NCBI GenBank assembly: GCA_958348245.1 | Contig: CATVYJ010000002.1 | Location: forward strand, 62,001 to 126,000 | Origin: an uncultured Veillonellaceae bacterium | GTDB lineage: Bacteria > Bacillota > Negativicutes > Veillonellales > Dialisteraceae | Reading direction: 5' to 3' | Length of the DNA stretch: 64,000 nt | Shown: positions 42,533-51,099 of the stretch, in pieces | Position numbering within the stretch: the first letter of the stretch is position 1 | Layout of the letters: the number at the start of each line of letters is the position of its first letter | Notes under the pieces: generated by a model | Told to the model about the DNA's origin: nothing | Database searches by the model: none | Seen by the model: only the letters and a program-made list of their open reading frames with translations | Translations under genes and position numbers: made by a program

Positions 42533-43522
42533 TTACAGCATTTCCTTCAGATACCGCAGAGCGTTCTTCCAGAAAATTTTCTCCACCTGATTTTCCGTGA
42601 GGCCCGCCGCCAGGAACGCGTCCGCGAGACGGCCCATTTCCGACGCGTCGCGAATCTCCACGGCGTGCTCGATGCCGTCGAAATCCGTGCCGAGGCAGAG
42701 CGCGTCCTCGCCCGCCTTGTCCAGGATGTGCAGGCCGTGGCGCACCACGTCGCGGATGAGCGTCACCTGCACCGGCCCCTTCGAGAAATCAATGTCCTCC
42801 CGCCCGGGGAACGACGTCGCCACGGGGCTTCCCGTGAAATGATTGGAAAAATTCAGCCCCACGAGGCCGCCCCGCTCCCCGAAGAGCGCGAGCAGATCAT
42901 CCGGGAGATTTCTCGTGTGCATCGTCACCGCGCGCGCGTCCGAATGAGACGCCACGGGCGGCCGCTTCGCATGGAGCAGGATCTCCCGCGTGCCCTCGTC
43001 GTTCAGATGGCTCGTATCCACGATCATATGGAGACGGCCCATCTCCTCCACCACGGCCCGGCCCGCTTCCGTGAGCCCCTTGTCCGGGCCCTCCATGCCG
43101 TTCGGCCAGCCCAGCTCGTTCGGAAAATTCCACGTGAGCGTAATGAGCCGCACCCCGTCGTCATACACGCGGCGCAGCTTCTCCAGCGACCCGCCGAGCA
43201 CGCCCCCCTCCTCGATGGAGAGCAGCGCCCCGAGCGTCCCGTCCGCCTCGCACGCCGCCGCGTCCTCCGCGGAAAGGATCCGCCGGATCCCGCCGCCGTA
43301 CCGCGCCATCTGCTTCTCAAACTCCGCCAGAAGCGCTTCATACCGCGCCCACGGGTCCTCCACCTCGCCCATATGGACAAAGAGCGCGAAATCCTGAATG
43401 AGCGCGCCGCCCTTTTTGAGCTTCTCCAGATCAATGTCGAGCGTGCTCCGCGCCAGATCCCCTTTCCAGGGATGGTCCGCCAGCTCGGAAATGGTATCGC
43501 AGTGCAAATCAATATATCTCAT
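42533..43522 (-). CDS. Membrane dipeptidase (peptidase M19, renal-dipeptidase family)
   Basis: 329 residues. Zinc-dependent hydrolysis of dipeptides, often including a D-residue. The first metal motif is MRYIDLHCDTISEL (H7, D9); the bridging Glu lies in GALLSIEEGGVLGG; His ligands in IVDTSHLNDEGT and VASHSDARAV; the late GTDFDGIEHAVEI block is conserved. No signal peptide, so cytoplasmic. RBS AAAGGAGAAGG precedes the ATG. It is divergent from the Mn riboswitch/exporter unit. Confidence 0.93.
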   Translation of the reverse strand: MRYIDLHCDTISELADHPWKGDLARSTLDIDLEKLKKGGALIQDFALFVHMGEVEDPWARYEALLAEFEKQMARYGGGIRRILSAEDAAACEADGTLGALLSIEEGGVLGGSLEKLRRVYDDGVRLITLTWNFPNELGWPNGMEGPDKGLTEAGRAVVEEMGRLHMIVDTSHLNDEGTREILLHAKRPPVASHSDARAVTMHTRNLPDDLLALFGERGGLVGLNFSNHFTGSPVATSFPGREDIDFSKGPVQVTLIRDVVRHGLHILDKAGEDALCLGTDFDGIEHAVEIRDASEMGRLADAFLAAGLTENQVEKIFWKNALRYLKEML

Positions 43523-43545
43523 GGCCTTCTCCTTTCTTTTCTCCT

Positions 43546-43574
43546 ATCCTATGAGAAATCCCCCGGCCCGTCAA
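43546..43574 (-). promoter_or_regulatory. Promoter of the M19 dipeptidase
   Basis: TTGACG (43574-43569), 17-bp spacer, TAGGAT (43551-43546), ending 24 bp before the start codon. Confidence 0.55.
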
Positions 43575-43629
43575 CAATGAGAACGAATTTCAATTATGAG
43601 AATTTAATTAAAGTTTAACACCTCTCCTA

Positions 43630-43659
43630 TTGTCATCGCCCCCGCCACCGTGATAGAAT
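43630..43659 (+). promoter_or_regulatory. Promoter of the Mn riboswitch/exporter unit
   Basis: TTGTCA (43630-43635), 18-bp spacer, TAGAAT (43654-43659). Confidence 0.55.
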
Positions 43660-43663
43660 GCCC

Positions 43664-43799
43664 TCATTGCAGCGGGCGCTGCATCTCCTGAAAGGGAGTA
43701 GCCCTCGAAACAAGTCAACATACTATCCCCTGCGGATTGGCTGTTTTAACCAGGTGAGACTTTCAGGCGTCTTTTTTCTGACGCCGGAAGTCTCTTTTT
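43664..43799 (+). promoter_or_regulatory. yybP-ykoY (Mn2+) riboswitch with expression-platform terminator
   Basis: The leader carries the class hallmarks: GAAAGGGAGTAGCCC in the 5' part, and in the 3' part GGTGAGACTTTCAGGCG paired with GACGCCGGAAGTCTC, followed by TTTTT (terminator hairpin 43756-43799). The downstream gene is a GDT1/MneA-type manganese exporter, a typical target. In the known class Mn2+ binding stabilises the antiterminated form and turns expression on. Confidence 0.85.
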
Positions 43800-43833
43800 G
43801 ATTGGCCCGGCGCCGTTTGCAAGGGAGGTACCC

Positions 43834-44397
43834 ATGCTCGCATTCATCAGTTCATTCCTCTTCGTCGTGCTCGCCGAAATGGGCGACAAAACCCAGCTCC
43901 TGGCCATCGCCTTCGCCACGAAATACCCGTGGAAGACCGTCATGGCCGCCGTGGCCGTTGCCACCGCCGCGAACCATCTCCTCGCCGTCATCGTCGGCCA
44001 GTGGCTCACAAATTACATCCCCATGGACTGGATCCACATCGCCGCCTCCGTGGCCTTCATCATCTTCGGCCTCTGGACCATCCGGGGCGACACCATCACC
44101 GACGACGACCACAAATCCCGCTACACCAGCGCCTTCTGGACCGTGGCCGTGGCCTTCTTCATCGCCGAAATGGGCGACAAGACCCAGCTCGCCACCATCA
44201 CGCTCGCCGCGCAGTTCCACACCATCCTCCCCGTATGGTGCGGCACCCTCGCCGGCATGATCATCGCCGACGGTATCGGCATCATCGTGGGCATCGTCCT
44301 CGGCAAGCGCATCCCCGAGCGCACCGTCAAATGGACCGCCGCCGTCATCTTCATCCTCTGCGGCCTCTGGGGCCTCTACGAAACCCTCCTCAAATAA
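43834..44397 (+). CDS. Manganese exporter, UPF0016/GDT1 (TMEM165) family
   Basis: 187 residues with six predicted membrane helices arranged as two repeats, each carrying the cation motif: VVLAEMGDKTQLLAIAFATK and FFIAEMGDKTQLATITLAAQ. Start at ATG 43834 with AAGGGAGG, rejecting a short extension into the riboswitch terminator. Prokaryotic members under yybP-ykoY control (MneA-like) export Mn2+. Monocistronic with a strong terminator. Confidence 0.93.
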   Translation: MLAFISSFLFVVLAEMGDKTQLLAIAFATKYPWKTVMAAVAVATAANHLLAVIVGQWLTNYIPMDWIHIAASVAFIIFGLWTIRGDTITDDDHKSRYTSAFWTVAVAFFIAEMGDKTQLATITLAAQFHTILPVWCGTLAGMIIADGIGIIVGIVLGKRIPERTVKWTAAVIFILCGLWGLYETLLK

Positions 44398-44410
44398 TAA
44401 AAAACAAATC

Positions 44411-44431
44411 GCCCGCGACCGCGGGCTTTTT
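44411..44431 (+). terminator. Intrinsic terminator of the Mn exporter gene
   Basis: GCCCGC-GACC-GCGGGC stem followed by TTTTT. Confidence 0.85.
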
Positions 44432-44504
44432 GCTTGCACGAAAGCAAGAAGACATCTCCCCGCGCCCCGCAGAAAAATCCATCCCGTCTCAAAATGGAAA
44501 ATTT

Positions 44505-44537
44505 CAAAAATCATCCGCTCTGGATGATTTTTATTTT
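44505..44537 (+). terminator. Orphan terminator-like hairpin
   Basis: AAAAATCATCC-GCTCT-GGATGATTTTT followed by ATTTTC, with no gene directly before it. Confidence 0.6.
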
Positions 44538-44761
44538 CCGCAGCAAAGAAATCGGATAAAAATCTCGGCGCGGACGCGGGGAAAATTTTCTGCAGGAAAT
44601 GCGGACGACCCGCGCCATATAAAGAGCGGTAAAAAAATAAATGGACGGAAAATATTCTCCCGTCTTCCCCTTTGACCGCCGTATAATAAGAAAAACAAGC
44701 GCCGCACGGGCCAATCCCGCCTGCTCCGCCGCACGAACCCGCACTGCATCTGCTCGGATTC

Positions 44762-44790
44762 TTGAGACACGCCATCGTTTGTGATATGCT
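44762..44790 (+). promoter_or_regulatory. Promoter of hsdRMS
   Basis: TTGAGA (44762-44767), 17-bp spacer, TATGCT (44785-44790), 46 bp before the hsdR ATG. Confidence 0.55.
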
Positions 44791-44836
44791 GAAATCATAA
44801 GTTCCCCGATATATCAGAAGATACGCAGGTGACATC

Positions 44837-47185
44837 ATGACGACCATACTCGACAAAAAAGAAATGACCGAAGAAGACATCAAACTGCAATACATCACGC
44901 CCGCCCTCACAGCGCGCTGGCCCCGGGATAAAATCACCATGGAGACAAAAATCACCGACGGGAAAATTCTCCTCCGCGGCCCCATGGTCTCCTCGCAGGA
45001 CGCAAAGAAAGTCGACTACCTGCTCTACCTCGACCGCAACCATCCCATTGCCGTCGTCGAAGCGAAAGACAACCGCCGCTCCATCTCCTACGGCCTCCAG
45101 CAGGCCAAGACCTATGCGCAGATGCTCGACCTGCCCTTCGCGTACAGCTCCAACGGCGACGGCTTCACCGAGTTTGACTTCCTCACCGGTCTGGAGCGGA
45201 ACCTCGCGCTGGAAGATTTCCCCTCCGAAGAAGAACTCACCCGCCGCTGGCGGCAGGAAATGAACGGCGGCAAAGGCCTCACCGAAGACGAAGAGAAAGT
45301 CCTCGCCCAGCCCTACTGCACCGGCGAAGGCATCTATCCCCCGCGGTACTACCAGCGCATCGCCGTGAACCGCACCGTGGACGCCATCGCCCGGGGACGC
45401 AAGCGCATCCTCCTCGTCATGGCCACCGGCACCGGCAAGACCTACACCGCCTTCCAGATCGTGTACCGCCTCCTCCATGCGGGCCTCGTGCACAAAGTGC
45501 TCTACCTCGCCGACCGGAACGTCCTCGTAGACCAGACCATGCAGCAGGACTTCCGCCCCCTCGAGAAAGTCACCCACAAAGTGAAAGTCGCCAAAGAAGA
45601 CCCGGCCATCCTCTCCTCCTATCAGGTGTACTTCGCCCTTTACCAGCAGCTCGTAGGCGACGACGACACGGAGCACTTCCGCGACCTCTTCCGCCCGGAC
45701 ACTTTCGACCTCGTTATCGTGGACGAATGCCACCGCGGCTCCGCGAAAGAAGACAGCCGCTGGCGGCGCATCCTCGACTACTTCTGCGGCGCGGCGCAGA
45801 TCGGCATGACCGCCACCCCGAAAGAGACGAAGTACGTCTCCAACATCGACTACTTCGGCGAACCCCTCTACACCTACAGCCTCAACGAAGGCATCGAAGA
45901 CGGCTACCTCGCCCCCTTCCGCATCACCGAATGCCACACCAATATCGGCGACGGCTGGCGGCCCGCAAAAGGCCAGCGCGACGTGAATGGCGAACTCATC
46001 CCCGACCGGGTGTACAGCAATCAGGACTACGACCGCACCATCGTCCTCCTCGACCGCACCCGCGAAGTGGCCCGGCGCATCACCGCCCATCTGAAAACCC
46101 ACGACCGCATGGCCAAGACCATCGTCTTCTGCCCCACCGAAGACGCGGCAGAACGCATGCGGCAGGAACTCGCCATCCAGAATGCGGACATGATGAAGAA
46201 ATATCCCAATTACGTGGTGCGCATCACCTCCAGCGACAAATACGGCAAGAGCCTGCTGGACTACTTCATTTCCACCTCCAGCGCCACGCCCGTCATCGCC
46301 ACCACCTCGCAGCTCCTCTCCACCGGCGTGGACTGCAAAATGGTGAAACTCATCGCCATCGACAAATGGATCGGCTCCATGACCGAGTTCAAACAGATCA
46401 TCGGCCGCGGCACCCGCCTCCGCCGGGACCTGGGCAAGACCTGTTTCGACGTCTTCGACTTCCGGGGCGTCACCCACTTCTTCACCGACCCCGATTGGGA
46501 CGGCCCCATCGAAGTCATCAAAGACCCCGGCGCGCCCCTTCCAAAGCCTCCGGACCAGCCGGACACTCCCGACGAACCGGGCGACCCCGCGGACCCCTCC
46601 GGCCCTGTCGAGAAGCCCATGGTGGACCGCAAAGGATGCGAAGTCACCATCACCGGCGAGACCGTCTCCATCTACGACCCCGGGACCCGCCTCCTCCGGC
46701 AGGAAAACATCATCGACTACACCCGGGAAAACATCCGCGGCCGCTACGCCGACCTCGACCACTTCATCCGCTCGTGGACCGCAGAAGAGAAAAAAGGCGT
46801 CATCGCCGCCCTTCTGCGCGCCGATACCGGCATCGACCTCGACGCATTGAAAGCATCGCGCGGCATGAGCGACGTAGACGACTTCGACTTCATCTGCCAC
46901 ATCGCCTACGGACAGAAACCCCTCACCCGGGCCGAACGCGCCCGCCGCGCCGCGCAGAACAAAGACTTCCTCCGGAAATACAGCGCCCCCGCGCGCAAAG
47001 TCCTCGAGACCCTCCTCGACACCTACAAAGACCTCGGCATCAACGAAATCGAAAAAACAAAAGTCCTCGCCCTTCCCCCCTTCCGCAAACTCGGCGCCCC
47101 CGCCCGCCTCATCGGCTACTTCGGCGGCAAAACACAATACCAGCAGGCCGTACGCGAACTGGAAGAGCAGATTTACGCAGGATAA
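44837..47185 (+). CDS. hsdR: Type I restriction enzyme, R subunit
   Basis: 782 residues. The N-terminal nuclease has D in VDYLLYLDRNHPIAVVEAKD with the ExK pair (VEAK). The translocase motor shows Walker A MATGTGKTYTAF, DECHRG (motif II), GMTATPKET (motif III) and IGRGTRLRRDLG (motif VI). The short length fits the EcoAI/type IB-like subunits rather than EcoR124. C-terminal helical domain links to the methylase. 13 bp before hsdM; no frameshift, so the restriction activity looks intact. Confidence 0.95.
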   Translation: MTTILDKKEMTEEDIKLQYITPALTARWPRDKITMETKITDGKILLRGPMVSSQDAKKVDYLLYLDRNHPIAVVEAKDNRRSISYGLQQAKTYAQMLDLPFAYSSNGDGFTEFDFLTGLERNLALEDFPSEEELTRRWRQEMNGGKGLTEDEEKVLAQPYCTGEGIYPPRYYQRIAVNRTVDAIARGRKRILLVMATGTGKTYTAFQIVYRLLHAGLVHKVLYLADRNVLVDQTMQQDFRPLEKVTHKVKVAKEDPAILSSYQVYFALYQQLVGDDDTEHFRDLFRPDTFDLVIVDECHRGSAKEDSRWRRILDYFCGAAQIGMTATPKETKYVSNIDYFGEPLYTYSLNEGIEDGYLAPFRITECHTNIGDGWRPAKGQRDVNGELIPDRVYSNQDYDRTIVLLDRTREVARRITAHLKTHDRMAKTIVFCPTEDAAERMRQELAIQNADMMKKYPNYVVRITSSDKYGKSLLDYFISTSSATPVIATTSQLLSTGVDCKMVKLIAIDKWIGSMTEFKQIIGRGTRLRRDLGKTCFDVFDFRGVTHFFTDPDWDGPIEVIKDPGAPLPKPPDQPDTPDEPGDPADPSGPVEKPMVDRKGCEVTITGETVSIYDPGTRLLRQENIIDYTRENIRGRYADLDHFIRSWTAEEKKGVIAALLRADTGIDLDALKASRGMSDVDDFDFICHIAYGQKPLTRAERARRAAQNKDFLRKYSAPARKVLETLLDTYKDLGINEIEKTKVLALPPFRKLGAPARLIGYFGGKTQYQQAVRELEEQIYAG

Positions 47186-47198
47186 AGGATAACATCAC

Positions 47199-48674
47199 AT
47201 GGCAAACAACCTCTCAGGATTCATCAAACGCCTCCGCGACATCATGCGGCAGGACCCCGGCATCAATGGCGACGCCCAGCGCATCGAGCAGATCGCGTGG
47301 CTCCTCTTCCTCAAAGTCTACGACACAAAAGAAGCCGACTGGGAAATCATGGACGACGCCTACCACTCCATCATCCCCGCAGACTGCCGCTGGCAGGCCT
47401 GGGCCGCCGATGACGGGAGCGGCCGCGCCATGACCGGCGACGCCCTCCTCGACTTCGTCGACCGCACCCTCTTCCCCACCCTGCGCAGCCTCCCCGTAGA
47501 CGCCGCCTCCCCCATGCGGCAGGCCATCGTCCCCGCCGTCTTCGCCGACGCCAACAACTACATGAAAGACGGCGTCCTCCTCCGGCAAGTCATCAACGTC
47601 ATCGACACCCTCGACCTCTCCGACACCGAAGAAAGCCACGCCTTCGGCGACATCTACGAAACCATCCTCAAGACCCTCCAGAGCGCAGGCAGCGCCGGGG
47701 AATTCTACACCCCCCGCGCCGTCACCGACTTCATGGCCCGCATGATCCATCCCCGCCTCGGCGAGCACATGGCCGACTACGCCTGCGGCACCGGCGGCTT
47801 CCTCGTGAGCTGGCTCAAAGAACTCGCCCCGCAGGTGAAAACCACCGAAGACGCGCGCCTCCTCGCCGCCTCCGTCTACGGCATCGAAAAGAAACAGTTC
47901 CCCTACATGCTCTGCATTACCAATCTCCTCCTCCACAACATCGAAAACCCCGACGTCCACCACGCCAACGCCCTCACCCGCGACCTCCTGAACTACACCG
48001 ACGCAGACCGCGCCGACGTCATCCTCATGAATCCCCCCTACGGCGGCAGCGAAAAGAACGACGTAAAAAGCCACTACCCCGCCGACCTCGCCAGCAGCGA
48101 GACCGCCGACCTCTTCATGGCCGTCATCCTCTACCGCCTCCGCCAGGGCGGCCGCGCCGCCGTCGTCCTCCCGGACGGCTTCCTCTTCGGCGCAGACAAT
48201 GCGAAACTCGCCATCAAGAAAAAACTCCTCGCCGAATGCAACCTCCACACCATCATCCGCCTCCCCGGGAGCGTCTTCGCCCCCTACACCTCCATCACCA
48301 CGAACATCCTCTTCTTCGACCGCACCGGCCCCACCGAAGACATCTGGTACTACCGCCTCGACATGCCCGAAGGATACAAACACTTCAGCAAGACCCGCCC
48401 CATGAAGCGGGAACACTTCGCCCCCGCCGAAGCCTGGTGGACCGACCGGCACGAAATCATCGAAGACGGCTTCCCCAAAGCGCAGAAAATCTCCGCCGCC
48501 CGCATCGCCCAGCTCGGCTACAACCTCGACCAGTGCGGCTTCCCCCACGAAGAAGAAGAAATCCTCGCCCCCCTCGACCTCATCCGCCGCTACGAAGAAA
48601 AACGCGCCGCCCTGAACGGCGACATCGACCGCATCCTCGGCGAACTCTCCCGCCGCCTCGGAGGTGAATCATGA
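47199..48674 (+). CDS. hsdM: Type I restriction-modification methyltransferase, M subunit
   Basis: 491 residues. N6-adenine methylase with AdoMet motif YACGTGGFLVSWL and catalytic NPPY in VILMNPPYGGSE. The N-terminal helical domain (LSGFIKRLRDIMRQDPGING) and the GEFYTPRAVTDFMARMI block are standard. The stop overlaps the hsdS ATG by 4 bp, so M and S are translationally coupled as expected for an M2S methylase. Confidence 0.96.
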   Translation: MANNLSGFIKRLRDIMRQDPGINGDAQRIEQIAWLLFLKVYDTKEADWEIMDDAYHSIIPADCRWQAWAADDGSGRAMTGDALLDFVDRTLFPTLRSLPVDAASPMRQAIVPAVFADANNYMKDGVLLRQVINVIDTLDLSDTEESHAFGDIYETILKTLQSAGSAGEFYTPRAVTDFMARMIHPRLGEHMADYACGTGGFLVSWLKELAPQVKTTEDARLLAASVYGIEKKQFPYMLCITNLLLHNIENPDVHHANALTRDLLNYTDADRADVILMNPPYGGSEKNDVKSHYPADLASSETADLFMAVILYRLRQGGRAAVVLPDGFLFGADNAKLAIKKKLLAECNLHTIIRLPGSVFAPYTSITTNILFFDRTGPTEDIWYYRLDMPEGYKHFSKTRPMKREHFAPAEAWWTDRHEIIEDGFPKAQKISAARIAQLGYNLDQCGFPHEEEEILAPLDLIRRYEEKRAALNGDIDRILGELSRRLGGES

Positions 48675-50131
48675 CCCCGCAGCAGCTCCGCGCGAGCCTC
48701 CTCCAGCAGGCCCTCTCCGGCCGCCTCCTCCCCCAGCGCCCCGAAGACGGCACCGCCGACACCCTCTACAAAGAAATCCAGCAGGAAAAAGCCCGCCTCA
48801 TCGCCGAGAAAAAAATCAAAAAAGAAAAACCTCTCCCGCCTATTACGGAAGAGGAAAAGCCCTTCGACATCCCCGACACATGGAAATGGGTGCGTCTTGG
48901 TGACGTTTCCACCTATGGGCAACCCAAGGAAAAAATATCTCCATCTGCCATCACCGGTGATATGTGGTCACTCGACCTTGAAGATATTGAAAAAGACACT
49001 GGCAAAATACTTTTTATAAGAAAAGCTACTGAGAGAAAAATTTCTGGTGAAAGATTGGTTTTTCATAAAGGGCAGATTTTATATTGCAAGTTACGCCCAT
49101 ATTTGAAAAAAATTCTTCTTGCCCCAGCAGACGGCATCACTTCCTCGGAAATGGTTCCTATTTGGCTGTATGCAAATGTGAATCCGAAATTTGTAATCTA
49201 TTTCCTTAAATCACCAAATACAGATTTTTGCATTAACTCCGTCACATATGGAATCAAAATGCCGCGTGTCGGCACAAACACCATGCTTAATTTATTAATG
49301 CCGCTCCCCCCGCTCGCCGAGCAGGAGCGCATCGTCGCAAGGCTCGAAGAGCTCCTCCCCCTCGTAGACCAGTACGGAGACGCCGCCGCGCGCCTCGCCG
49401 ACTACGAAGCGCGCTTCCCCGACGACCTGCGCAAATCCCTCCTCCAGGAAGCCATCACAGGCCGCCTCGTCCCCCAGCGCGCCGAAGACGGCACCGCCGA
49501 CGCTCTCTACGAAGCCATTCAGAAAGAGAAAGCCCGCCTCATCGCCGAAAAGAAAATCAAAAAAGAAAAACCCCTCCCGCCCATCACGGAAGAAGACATC
49601 CCCTTCGACATCCCCGACACATGGAAATGGGTACGCTTTGGAGACATCTCCACTTACGGACAACCGAAAGAAAAAATATCTCCATCCGCCATTACCGGTG
49701 ACATGTGGTCGCTTGACCTTGAAGATATTGAAAAAGATACGGGCAAAATACTTTTTACAAGAAAAGCCTCTGAACGGAAAATCACTGGCGAAAGGCTGAT
49801 CTTCCACAAAGGACAAGTCCTGTATTGTAAGTTGCGCCCATATTTGAAAAAAATACTCCTTGCCCCGGCAGATGGCATTACTTCCCCTGAAATGGTTCCC
49901 GTCTGGTTGTATGCACATGTAAATCCGAAATTTGTTGTCTATTTTTTGAAATCGCCAAATACGGATTTTTGCATTAACTCTGTCACCTACGGAGTAAAAA
50001 TGCCGCGCGTTGGAACCGACACTATGCTTAATTTATTAATGCCGCTTCCCCCGATCGCAGAACAGAAGCGCATCGTGGCCAAGCTGGAAGAACTGCTCCC
50101 CCTCGCCGAACGCATCCGCTCCGCCCGCTGA
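48671..50131 (+). CDS. hsdS: Type I restriction-modification specificity subunit with duplicated target-recognition domains
   Basis: 486 residues built of two near-identical halves: residues 5-231 and 252-478. Each half has a conserved helix (LRASLLQQALSGRLLPQR / LRKSLLQEAITGRLVPQR), a charged linker ending PFDIPDTWKWVR, a target-recognition domain and a closing helix (AEQERIVARLEELLPL). Over the 159 residues 73-231 I count 16 differences to the second half, mostly conservative. The TRD DNA is much more AT-rich than the flanking hsd sequence. Normal HsdS proteins have two different TRDs reading two different half-sites; here both half-sites should be the same, giving a symmetric bipartite target (inference). 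Confidence 0.93.
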   Translation: MTPQQLRASLLQQALSGRLLPQRPEDGTADTLYKEIQQEKARLIAEKKIKKEKPLPPITEEEKPFDIPDTWKWVRLGDVSTYGQPKEKISPSAITGDMWSLDLEDIEKDTGKILFIRKATERKISGERLVFHKGQILYCKLRPYLKKILLAPADGITSSEMVPIWLYANVNPKFVIYFLKSPNTDFCINSVTYGIKMPRVGTNTMLNLLMPLPPLAEQERIVARLEELLPLVDQYGDAAARLADYEARFPDDLRKSLLQEAITGRLVPQRAEDGTADALYEAIQKEKARLIAEKKIKKEKPLPPITEEDIPFDIPDTWKWVRFGDISTYGQPKEKISPSAITGDMWSLDLEDIEKDTGKILFTRKASERKITGERLIFHKGQVLYCKLRPYLKKILLAPADGITSPEMVPVWLYAHVNPKFVVYFLKSPNTDFCINSVTYGVKMPRVGTDTMLNLLMPLPPIAEQKRIVAKLEELLPLAERIRSAR

Positions 50132-50132
50132 T

Positions 50133-50155
50133 CCCCGCCCCGGCGGGGCTTTTTT
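50133..50155 (+). terminator. Intrinsic terminator of hsdRMS
   Basis: CCCCGCC-CC-GGCGGGG stem followed by CTTTTTT. Confidence 0.85.
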
Positions 50156-50590
50156 CTGCCCCCCCATGCAGAGCCCAAACGCCCATCCCTCACCGCGCCC
50201 GCAAATCCGCCAAAAAATCCCGCACTGCCTGACAAAGAAAGGCCAGCATGCGGGATGGGCATTTGAAACATGCACGACACAAGCCAAGCACGGGTGCAGC
50301 TCCCCGCCTCTTTGAACGGAATACGAACCACAGAAAAAAGCAGTTCGCCGGAAGCAGGGGCGCGCTGTGGGAAAATGCGCGGCCCGCCCAATGCGGCTTG
50401 CACCGTTTACACAGAAAGAATCACGGCACACGCAGGGGCAACATGAGAGCAAGTTTCGCGCCGCACCTGCGTCCACGCATAATGTGCGAAACGTTTTGCA
50501 TTTGGCCTGCGTCCGCGCCAAATGAAACCGTACAGGAAAGAACTGGTGCAGCTTCCCCGCCCATTGGAATGAAGCCCGGCCCGCAAGGGC

Positions 50591-50684
50591 AAGATTTGGC
50601 GGCCCGGAGCGCCCGGACGGAATGACTGTCTGAGCGACCGAAGGGAGCGAGTTTCATTCCGTCAGCGGAGGGCCGTCAAATCTT
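50591..50684. repeat. Nested inverted repeat (candidate structured or repetitive element)
   Basis: Outer arms AAGATTTGGCGGCCC (50591-50605) and GGGCCGTCAAATCTT (50670-50684) pair with one G-U; inner arms ACGGAATGA (50617-50625) and TCATTCCGT (50654-50662) pair perfectly. Confidence 0.7.
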
Positions 50685-50718
50685 AGGACGGAATGACCGG
50701 GCGGTGGCCCTTTCTTGG

Positions 50719-50754
50719 CCGACACTCTTTCCGGGCGGCCGGAAAGAATGTCGG
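50719..50754. repeat. Long hairpin
   Basis: CCGACACTCTTTCCGG and CCGGAAAGAATGTCGG flank a 4-nt loop; 15 of 16 positions pair. Confidence 0.75.
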
Positions 50755-50820
50755 AGACGCTGGAATCGTATTCCAAAAATGGAAACGGTCGTATGTTTTG
50801 GATACGTACGGATTTGAGTG

Positions 50821-50994
50821 GTGGGTCCGCAACAGAATGAAGAAAAATTTTCCCTTTGCAATGTGGGTCCGCATCGTCTGCAAGAAAAAAACTTTTACAT
50901 CGTGATGCAGGTCCGCTCCCCCCATGAAAAGAAAACGTCCGCGCCGCAATGCAGGCCCGCACCGGCATGAAAAAACGCACACGCTCCGTGAAAA
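50821..50994. repeat. Degenerate 42-44-bp tandem repeat, four copies
   Basis: Units begin at 50821, 50863, 50907 and 50951 with GTGGGTCCGC, GTGGGTCCGC, GCAGGTCCGC and GCAGGCCCGC, each followed by a spacer and an A-rich tract with ATGAAAA-like sequence. Confidence 0.65.
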
Positions 50995-51017
50995 AACAAA
51001 TAGAGATTTCCACGCAA

Positions 51018-51052
51018 AAATCCGCACGGGGAGAAAAAGCCCATGCGGATTT
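51018..51052 (-). terminator. Second terminator of the Sel1 gene
   Basis: AAATCCGCA...TGCGGATTT stem with a T run on the minus strand. Confidence 0.7.
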
Positions 51053-51062
51053 CTTTCTGCGC

Positions 51063-51097
51063 AAAAGAAAAAGCAGAGAAAATGTCTCTGCTTTCTT
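51063..51097 (-). terminator. Terminator of the Sel1-repeat gene
   Basis: AAAGCAGAGA/TCTCTGCTTT stem with TTCTTTT on the minus strand, immediately past the stop at 51100. Confidence 0.8.
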
Positions 51098-51099
51098 TG

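Larger units (their letters stand above)
44398..44836. other. Intergenic stretch upstream of hsdR
   Basis: After the exporter terminator (44411-44431) there is a second hairpin AAAAATCATCC/GGATGATTTTT (44505-44537) with a T-rich tail, a lone TATAAT-like box at 44682-44687, and the hsdR promoter at 44762-44790. No gene seen; composition is more AT-rich than the flanks. Confidence 0.45.
50132..51099. other. Gene-free repeat and hairpin field downstream of hsdS
   Basis: Nearly 1 kb without a credible gene. It contains the hsdS terminator (50133-50155), a loosely periodic GC-rich part (50290-50570), nested inverted repeats (50591-50684), a 16-bp hairpin (50719-50754), a small TGGAAT/ATTCCA stem (50761-50775), four degenerate 42-44-bp repeats (50821-50994) and two terminators for the leftward Sel1 gene (51018-51052, 51063-51097). 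ORFs here are short, overlap these structures and have no good RBS. Confidence 0.6.

Noticed and set aside
43575..43630. Fur-like box (AATGAGAACGAATTTCAATTA) near the Mn exporter
   Set aside because: The half-sites match poorly as an inverted repeat; not strong enough to call.
44795..48548. Long minus-strand ORFs under hsdR and hsdM
   Set aside because: Antisense shadows; the plus-strand proteins carry all expected catalytic motifs.
50821..50994. CRISPR array
   Set aside because: Units of 42-44 bp are degenerate along their whole length, with no conserved repeat/variable spacer division and no cas genes nearby.
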